This document shows, piece after piece, positions 58,024 through 64,000 of a DNA stretch of 64,000 bases (positions are counted from its first letter, which is position 1; each line of letters opens with the position of its first letter). Location: the NCBI GenBank assembly GCA_905221605.1, contig CAJNDS010002219.1, forward strand, positions 442,001 to 506,000, in the 5' to 3' direction. The position numbers and the translations under genes are program-made. Source of the stretch: Symbiodinium natans (Eukaryota > Sar > Dinophyceae > Suessiales > Symbiodiniaceae). The notes under the pieces are model-generated. The model was not told the origin of the DNA, searched no databases, and was given only the letters and a program-made list of their open reading frames with translations.

Positions 58024-58388
58024 GCTCGGGTTTGAGGGGTTCGGTCGGGGATCTCGGAGGAGTTGGTGTTTAGAGCTCGGCGTTTAGGTTTCCGGCATCT
58101 TTAGTAACACCCACAAGAACGCGAAGCCGACATCCTCGCAGCAAGTGTGCAGATTTCTTCGAAACGGGCCTTTCAAAAGCGGCCCCCATGCAGCTGGAGG
58201 CTTCAGCAAGCTTAGGATCTTGGGTTCCTGGGTCCACTGCTGAATCAATGAGCTGGATGACGTGATGAGATTGTATTGTGACGAGTAAATAGAAAAAGAA
58301 GTTCCAGAGCCGGGCAGAATCCCGACAGGAAGTTTTTTCCTCGGCATTCCTCCTTTCACCAGAGGCCCTTCGGGTTTAGGGTTCAGGG

Positions 58389-58442
58389 CTTACCCTAAAC
58401 CAGAAACCCTAAACCCTAAACCCTAAACCCCACACCCTGAAC
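58389..58442. repeat. Telomere-like array, short
   Basis: Five to six CCCTAAA-type units; a short TTTAGGG block follows at 58537-58567. Confidence 0.85.
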
Positions 58443-58716
58443 CCAAAAAGACGGCCCAGGCCTGGAAAATGCCTCCTTCCTGGACTGCAGCGCCGGACTC
58501 AGGGTGCAGTCGTTTCCCCAAAACCCAAATAGTCGTGTTTAGGGCTTAGGGTTTAGGGTTTAGGGTTGTTACCCTTGAATGAAGGAGCTCGGCCCTTAAA
58601 TCAACACGAGGGTCCCCCCACAAGTCCTTTAAGGAACACGTCCCGAAGTTAAGCAAGGCACATGTACCCTTGATTCATAGCTGGGATCTCTAAAGTTCGG
58701 AGACAGCAATCCAAAC

Positions 58717-59322
58717 GTGCAGAAAGTCCAGATGTCGGCGTGGACCTGGCTGGCATCTCTTGTGGGACTCGGCGAGGGTCCCACACCCGGGGAGACCGCA
58801 GACGATCAGGATGCTTTGATAGCCACCCTGCTGCGGGCAAACTGCTCGGAGCATCAGCTCAAATTGAGAGACCCTGTTGAACATCAGCTTGAACGAGCAA
58901 ACTATCATTGCGATTTTGCCAAGAGACAGGCACATCGCCTCACGCTTTTACTTCGCGATGTTGTAGCTAAGAGGGATGTGTTGCGCGGGCAAGCAGAGGA
59001 GGCGGCCGTTCTGCAAGCTCGCTTACGCGCGCAACTTCAGCGGGCGCTTTCGGAAAGAGATGCGTGGCGCATCGATGCACACCAGCTCCGGAATGAGCTT
59101 CTTGGCAGGATGGCACCTCATCAAAAATTCATGGTTAAAAACGGTTCTCTTGAAAGAGACATTCTGCGTGTGCAGGCAGGAGCGGTAGCCGCTGTCTTCC
59201 CGACGCTTCTGAGCATTTCTGAACCTCAGACAGATGGCGTTGACAGCTGCGCGTTCTTGAGCATGTACGTGCTCTCGCGTAGCTTGTTTTTTTCTTTTCA
59301 CTGTTTTCCCTGGCGAAGGTGA
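58717..59322 (+). CDS. Coiled-coil protein, 201 codons, unknown
   Basis: Residues 30-125 are a continuous helix-forming stretch rich in Leu, Ala, Arg and Gln (QDALIATLLRANCSEHQLKL, RLTLLLRDVVAKRDVLRGQA, VLQARLRAQLQRALSERDAW) with heptad-like spacing. The N-terminus (MSAWTWLASLVGLGEG) is short and hydrophobic. After residue 165 (about 59210) the sense fades (SRSLFFSFHCFPW), so an intron may start there. It is one of only two frames right of 49 kb that look like intact coding sequence. No family recognised. Confidence 0.45.
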   Translation: MQKVQMSAWTWLASLVGLGEGPTPGETADDQDALIATLLRANCSEHQLKLRDPVEHQLERANYHCDFAKRQAHRLTLLLRDVVAKRDVLRGQAEEAAVLQARLRAQLQRALSERDAWRIDAHQLRNELLGRMAPHQKFMVKNGSLERDILRVQAGAVAAVFPTLLSISEPQTDGVDSCAFLSMYVLSRSLFFSFHCFPWRR

Positions 59323-59514
59323 CGAGTCGGTCAGGAGCTTCGGCTCCCTCATTGCCCTCACGCACGAGCTCGGAACCTCAGCGACGCTGAAGCCGGTCTC
59401 TGCGTAAGCCCGCTGTGATGCAGCTGGATGCTGTGGACGGTAGGTTGTAGCCTGCTTTCAATATTGACAGGGGGTTCACTGGCTCGCCCGAAAGCGTTCT
59501 AGGCCTTGACTGTT

Positions 59515-59750
59515 GCTCTGCGTCTGGTGTGAGGCGATGCCCCTTCTACCAGGGCGTCGTCCGGGGCCTTGCCGGAGGTGCGGGATCTGGGTTTGCACCT
59601 CCTCGGGATTTCGTCACGAGCCTTCGAATCTTCGAGGGACTTGGCTGGTTTTGGGTTGTAGGTTCAGCTCTCCAACTGCTCATTTCAGACCCCATATGGC
59701 CGAAGCCAGGAGATCAATTCCTCGCATTCCTGGTTTGGGTGCTGGGGTTG
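59515..59750 (+). CDS. Possible exon with hydrophobic segment
   Basis: Frame of 59529: RCPFYQGVVRGLAGGAGSGF, RDFVTSLRIFEGLGWFWVVG, SALQLLISDPIWPKPG, FLAFLVWVLGLLEG. Plausible, with hydrophobic runs, and it ends exactly at the family B element (59751). Confidence 0.25.
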
Positions 59751-59871
59751 CTTGAAGGTTCATGGGTAGTTAAAGTGGGGCTAGAAGTAGGGTAACTGCA
59801 ATGAGAACTGGTTAGACCCTGAATGTAGGGTACTTAGAACCCTATTTTTTGACTACCCATGAACCTCCAAG
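59751..59871. mobile_element. Short inverted-repeat element, family B, copy 3
   Basis: 121 bp. CTTGAAGGTTCATGGGTAGT at the left, ACTACCCATGAACCTCCAAG at the right (19 of 20 paired). Inner GGGGCTAGAAGTAGGG matches copy 1. Same length as copy 1. Confidence 0.85.
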
Positions 59872-59991
59872 TATTTCGGGCAGTGTTGCAAGGCTATCTC
59901 CAACTCGCATGTCCTGAACTTCTAAATTAGGGCCAGATAGTGAGCCTCTATCCCTTGACCGTCCGGGCGATCTTTCTGTGTGCTACTTCCA

Positions 59992-60072
59992 ACCCTAAAC
60001 CCTAAACCTTAAACACACTCTAAACCCTAAGCCCTAAGCCCTGAAACCCTAAACCCTGAACCCTGAACCCTG
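59992..60072. repeat. Telomere-like array, degenerate
   Basis: CCCTAAA, CCTTAAA, CCCTAAG and CCCTGAA units. Confidence 0.9.
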
Positions 60073-60511
60073 TACCAGGAGACCTCGCGGGCACTCTGCT
60101 GGGCACTCAAGCAGTTGGAACTCGTTGGTTGCGTCGAAGTGGGTATTGCCCAAACTTCGGGCTGCCACCCCCAACCCCACCCCCCCCTCCATCAAAGTTT
60201 GGGTGTTGGAGATGTTGGGCTTTCTCCAGGATTCCGCTGCTTCTAGCCGTGAGAACCCCACAGCTCGGTGAAACTGAATTCGGCCCTCCGATGACGGTGT
60301 TCAAGCGACAGCCCAAAGCCCATGTCGCTGCACTGAGGACGACCTGGACCGAAGGCCCAAGTTGGAAGGTTGTTGAGCGGGTTGGACTTTTCGGGGCTTA
60401 CGGCTTCGGGGCTTGCAAGTTTGTTTGTGGTTTTGCCTGCTTTGCCCTTGGCCTTGCTTCGCTTCCGGCGGGGAGGGAGAGGGGTGGGCGGGGAGAGGGG
60501 TGGGGGGGGGG

Positions 60512-60592
60512 GTGGAGGCTTCCGCGGCTACGACTTCGATGCCCTGGATGCACAGCTCCGGCAGCCCGGGGGCCTAAGAGACCAGTGTCAGG
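60512..60592 (+). CDS. Possible exon, unknown
   Basis: Reads GFRGYDFDALDAQLRQPGGL RDQCQ, followed by GTGCG, a possible splice donor. Confidence 0.25.
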
Positions 60593-60712
60593 TGCGTTCA
60601 GGAGTTTGCACTTCGGCGTTTGAGATGGCACCTGCAAAGGAAGTCGTGTCTTGGTCCTCAAAGTGGGGGCGTGGGCATTAGGGCCAGCTGGTAGCCCCTG
60701 ATAGGCCCCTTC

Positions 60713-60797
60713 AACCCTAAGCCCTAAACCCTAGGCCCTAAACCCTAAACCCTAAAACCCTAACCCGAAACCCGAAACCCTAAACACTAAACCCCAA
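60713..60797. repeat. Telomere-like array
   Basis: CCCTAAA with CCCGAAA variants. Confidence 0.92.
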
Positions 60798-61032
60798 ACT
60801 CACCTCCAGCAATAGGGCATCGACGGACCTCCCGCCCACGCGGGAGCTTGTGCAGACGCCGACCCAGGCGCCTCGGTTCTCGGGAGCTGTTCGCTTTGTA
60901 TCTCTCGGGTTTTAGGGCGCAAATTGCCTATCCTGTCCCTGGTGCTTGCTCCCGATACAATGTAACAGAAACTGCTGAGCCCAAAATACTTCATTCTAGT
61001 CAACCCAAAAGGGCCCCTACATGACCTAAGCA

Positions 61033-61156
61033 TACCCTAAACCTTAAACCCTCAACCCTAAACCCTGAACCCTAAACCCTAAACCCTAAACCCCAAACCC
61101 CAAACCCTAAACCCTAAACCCTAAACCCTAAACCCCAAACCCTAAACCCTAAACCC
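61033..61156. repeat. Telomere-like array
   Basis: CCCTAAA with CCCCAAA and CCTCAA variants. Confidence 0.93.
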
Positions 61157-61290
61157 AGACCTAAGCATCTGCCCAGATCTTGGTGCGCGTGGACCTCGGA
61201 GCCATGCTGCTTTGGTTTCGGAAGGTTTGTTCGGGGGCGATTTTGGGATGCCCTAACCCTGAGGCGATGTGCCAAGGGCATAGCACATGC

Positions 61291-61640
61291 ACCCTAAACC
61301 CTAACCCTAAACGCTAAACCCTCAACCCTAAACCCTAAACCCTAAACCCTAAACCCTAAACCTTAAACCCTAAACCCTAAACCCTAAACCCTAAACCCTA
61401 AACCCTAAACCCTAAACCCTAAGCCCTAAACCCCTAAAACCCTAAGCCCTAAGCCCTAAGCCCTAAGCCCTAAACCCTAAGCACTAAACCCTAAACCTTC
61501 AATACACCTTAATCCCTAAACCCCAAACCCTAAACCCTAAACCCCAAGCCCTAAACCCTAAGCCCTAAACCCTAAGCCCTAAACCCTGAACCCTAAATCC
61601 TGAACCCTGACCCTAAACCCTAAACCCTAAACGTAAACAC
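61291..61640. repeat. Telomere-like array, longest
   Basis: About 350 bp, 50 units, with blocks of CCCTAAG. The most decayed of the long arrays. Confidence 0.94.
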
Positions 61641-61717
61641 AAAATCCTATAAAGGTCTGCAGATGGACTTCGGCTACCAGCAGCGGGTGCCGGACTCGGG
61701 CGCTTTTCGGGCCTTTA

Positions 61718-61790
61718 GGGTCTTTAGGGTTTAGGGTTTAGGGCTTTTAGGTTTAAGGTTTAGGGTTTAGGGTTTGGGGTTTTTAGGTTT
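61718..61790. repeat. Telomere-like array in TTTAGGG orientation
   Basis: Eight to nine irregular units, facing the long array to its left. Confidence 0.88.
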
Positions 61791-62120
61791 TACGATGTTT
61801 TGGTTTGAAGGTGTTTTTTGGGTCTGGAGGGCGTTCAGGGTTTAGGATGAACGTGACACCTCGCATACCTTGGCCCATGGGCTATTTTCTGGTCTTTCAT
61901 TTCAGCCACGTCCACGAATGTGAAGGGTCCGGCTACGGTTCATTTGCACATTGTTTTTCGTTTTACAGCTTTTCGGTGGCCTTCGAATGATTTGCGGGTT
62001 TTTTGAAGCGAATAACAGTCTACCCTCCGCAAGTTGGAAAAAAAACGCACAAGGAATAGCAGCCAGGCCTCGCTATAGCGGCTCAAGAGCTTCGTCGCTG
62101 ACTCCTTACTGGCTAGCACC

Positions 62121-63467
62121 ATGGAGATTCTGCTTCGGCAAAGCTCTTCACTTTTTCTTCAATCTCATTACCTTTTGCATTCCACCAACAATGCCTGTGC
62201 CAGCGCGCAGCATGAAGCAGTGCAGCAGGCACATGCCAACACAAAGGGATTGTTAACTGCTCTTGAGCTGGCGTTGCGGCTCTCAGCAGATGAGACTCCT
62301 TTGACACCGACGGTACCGACGCATGCCTGGCTTCCTGAGGCGGTAGTATTCCTGGTTGTTGCAACCCTGCTCGTCGGGATCCGTGTGGCTGTCATGGCTC
62401 ATTACGCGGGTGAAAAAAAGCCACCAGGTACAACTTATGGCTTAACCGAATCAATTGTGGATGTGGAAATGGGCATTACTGCAGGCTGGGACGCAGGAGT
62501 TGGCCTTCTGCCACAGTCCACGGTAGTTTTATCACCAAGTACAACTTATGGCTCAACCGAATCAGCTGTGGATGCGGAAATGGGCTTTACTTCAGGCTGG
62601 GACACAGGAGTTGACCTTCCGCCGCAGTCCACGGTGGTGCTTCGACCCGACAACACCGTTGTGCGTTTGCAGGCTTGGGCCCGCGGATGTTTGACGCGGA
62701 CAGCCCTCCGGAAGGATGAGGGATTTCACTCGGAGTCCAAGTCGGATGAAATCCAAACTGAATCGGAGCCCGACTCTGACGAAGTACAAGCGCTGCTCGC
62801 CCAGGCCCCTTGCTTGACCGATTCCGAAATCTTGGAGGTCGTGAGATCCCTTCCTCTTGCACTGCAAGATGTTACGATGCCGCGATGTGTTTCTGCCATG
62901 CCTGCCCCGATGAGCGCCGGACTTCAGCTGATGTGCGATAGGCTGAGTGGAGGCCGTGGGGATGATGGTGGCCAAATAGAGGATGAGGAGCTGTGGGAGA
63001 GTCTGACGCCAGGATCAAGCCTAGTGACAGCAACAAAAACAGTGGGCTCAATGATGTTCAGATCTGCAATCGGCGGGCAGGTTGCGTTGATTGATGGCAT
63101 CACGGCCATCGATTCTTTGAAAGCAGCTCCGATGCTCCTCACTTACCTCGAGAGATGGACAGAGGCCCGGATTCTTATTTGCGAATCTGCGAGGTCCGCA
63201 GAGACATGGTGGGTCAAGCAAGGCTTTCAATATGCCTTTAAAGCCCGGACTGGTAGCTTGTGCTCGCGTGCTGATGTTCTGGCGAGACTGTCAGGCCCGT
63301 TAGGCGATGCACAAGGCTCCGGGCCAGATGGACATCGAATCGCGAAGTTCATTCATGCGCAAGCCAAGCACAGCGGCCATTACTTCAGCCTGCTGTATCG
63401 CTGGGTGGAGCCAACCTGTCTGGACGCAGATTCAGCAGCCTTCAATTACTCACATACTGATGCCTGA
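62121..63467 (+). CDS. Membrane protein with IQ-like motif, 448 codons, unknown
   Basis: One membrane helix at about residues 70-92 (LPEAVVFLVVATLLVGIRVA). Next come two tandem 38-residue repeats (TTYGLTESIVDVEMGITAGW...PQSTVVL, residues 103-178), an IQ-like calmodulin-binding motif (VVRLQAWARGCLTR, about 180), an acidic Ser/Glu linker, and a C-terminal domain of about 220 residues. In the latter, LLTYLERWTEARILICES with TWWVKQGFQYAF is reminiscent of the end of GNAT acetyltransferases, but I would not assign it. The first 30 codons overlap a pyrimidine-rich, intron-like stretch ending GCGCGCAG (62208), so the true start may be in an upstream exon. Stop TGA at 63465. Probably a real gene. Confidence 0.55.
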   Translation: MEILLRQSSSLFLQSHYLLHSTNNACASAQHEAVQQAHANTKGLLTALELALRLSADETPLTPTVPTHAWLPEAVVFLVVATLLVGIRVAVMAHYAGEKKPPGTTYGLTESIVDVEMGITAGWDAGVGLLPQSTVVLSPSTTYGSTESAVDAEMGFTSGWDTGVDLPPQSTVVLRPDNTVVRLQAWARGCLTRTALRKDEGFHSESKSDEIQTESEPDSDEVQALLAQAPCLTDSEILEVVRSLPLALQDVTMPRCVSAMPAPMSAGLQLMCDRLSGGRGDDGGQIEDEELWESLTPGSSLVTATKTVGSMMFRSAIGGQVALIDGITAIDSLKAAPMLLTYLERWTEARILICESARSAETWWVKQGFQYAFKARTGSLCSRADVLARLSGPLGDAQGSGPDGHRIAKFIHAQAKHSGHYFSLLYRWVEPTCLDADSAAFNYSHTDA

Positions 63468-64000
63468 CATGTTCGTCGGGATTATTGAAGCACCGAGAAG
63501 CACCGAGGCTTGCCTTCTGAGTGCTATTTAGTTTTATGGCGCTGTGCATAAGTCTTCGGATTACTTTGTTAGACCGTGCTAACATAGACGACGCGCACCT
63601 CTAACAGTAACATGGAGAGAACATTTAAGGCACACTCTCACGTCGCGGCTCTTAAGGGTCCGGTGCAAAGGAAATTGTAGCGAGCGCTGTTTAGGGTTTC
63701 GGGTAGCAGTCTGGGATTTACCGTTGACTTAGGGCTGTTGCAGCTTTAGGGTTTTTTTTGTCACGGTTTTGAGGGTGTTTGGGGCTTACAGGGCAGGCTT
63801 TCAGGCCGAAGATTTCTTTGTCGTCTGGGCGGTGGCTTGGGGGATTGCTCAGCGTCTTCATGGAGCGGCGCGCCAGGATTTCTGGCCTTGGGGGTTTGGG
63901 GGTTTAGGGTCTTCAGGTGTTAAGCTTTGCCAGCAGTCGCGTGTCAGATTCTCGCTTGCGGACTGTCGCTGTTGGACCTTCTGCTCGTCTTCGCGTGCTG
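63468..64000. other. No gene seen
   Basis: Non-coding flank with a few TTTAGGG-like phrases (63690, 63745, 63900). Confidence 0.45.

Overview
This window looks like dinoflagellate nuclear DNA, probably of the Symbiodinium type. The reasons are: two long copia-type gag-pol elements whose LTRs carry the 3' half of the dinoflagellate spliced leader; a primer-binding site matching an initiator-Met-like tRNA end; many interstitial TTTAGGG/CCCTAAA blocks; a GC-AG intron; and mostly non-coding, repeat-rich DNA. Nothing prokaryotic is present, so I see no operons or Shine-Dalgarno sites.

Layout. 1-2.4 kb: decayed leucine-rich repeats of the FNQSL type, on both strands. 2.4-14.0 kb: copia element 1 (LTRs about 98-99% alike by eye, one 2830-codon gag-pol ORF). 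A 467-codon ORF lies in a second frame inside it, and a C-terminal domain resembles a degenerate cytosine methyltransferase. 14.0-15.8 kb: a stack of five unrelated tandem repeats. 15.8-25.7 kb: copia element 2, nearly identical LTRs, a likely GCCCG target duplication, gag split across two frames, a 2459-codon pol ORF and a 600-residue extension with a zinc ribbon. 25.8-30.3 kb: a 2-kb direct segmental duplication whose spacer holds near-perfect palindromes. 31.2-34.5 kb: a fragment of an IS1595/Merlin-like transposase head-to-tail against a decayed minus-strand retroelement (CCCH finger, methyltransferase-like domain, start of an RT). 35.2-37.2 kb: a two-exon gene for a secreted or membrane-anchored LVIVD beta-propeller with a Ser/Thr stalk and one membrane helix. 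37.5-38.1 kb: a 210-230 bp tandem repeat. 38-44 kb: mostly unassigned. 44-62 kb: about twenty telomere-like arrays alternating with short GC-rich segments, all reading sensibly on the plus strand, like exons of one or more intron-rich genes, plus three families of short inverted-repeat elements. 58.7 and 62.1 kb: two protein-like ORFs (coiled coil; membrane protein with an IQ-like motif).

The window is mainly a record of mobile elements. Both copia elements run on the plus strand and share LTR ends, primer site, domain order and the spliced-leader relic, so they are two branches of one lineage. The main biological questions are whether that lineage uses the spliced leader as part of its replication cycle, whether the second-frame ORF in element 1 is translated, and whether the short inverted-repeat elements and telomere-like arrays are intron-forming sequences. 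All functional statements below are by reading only; no search was run.
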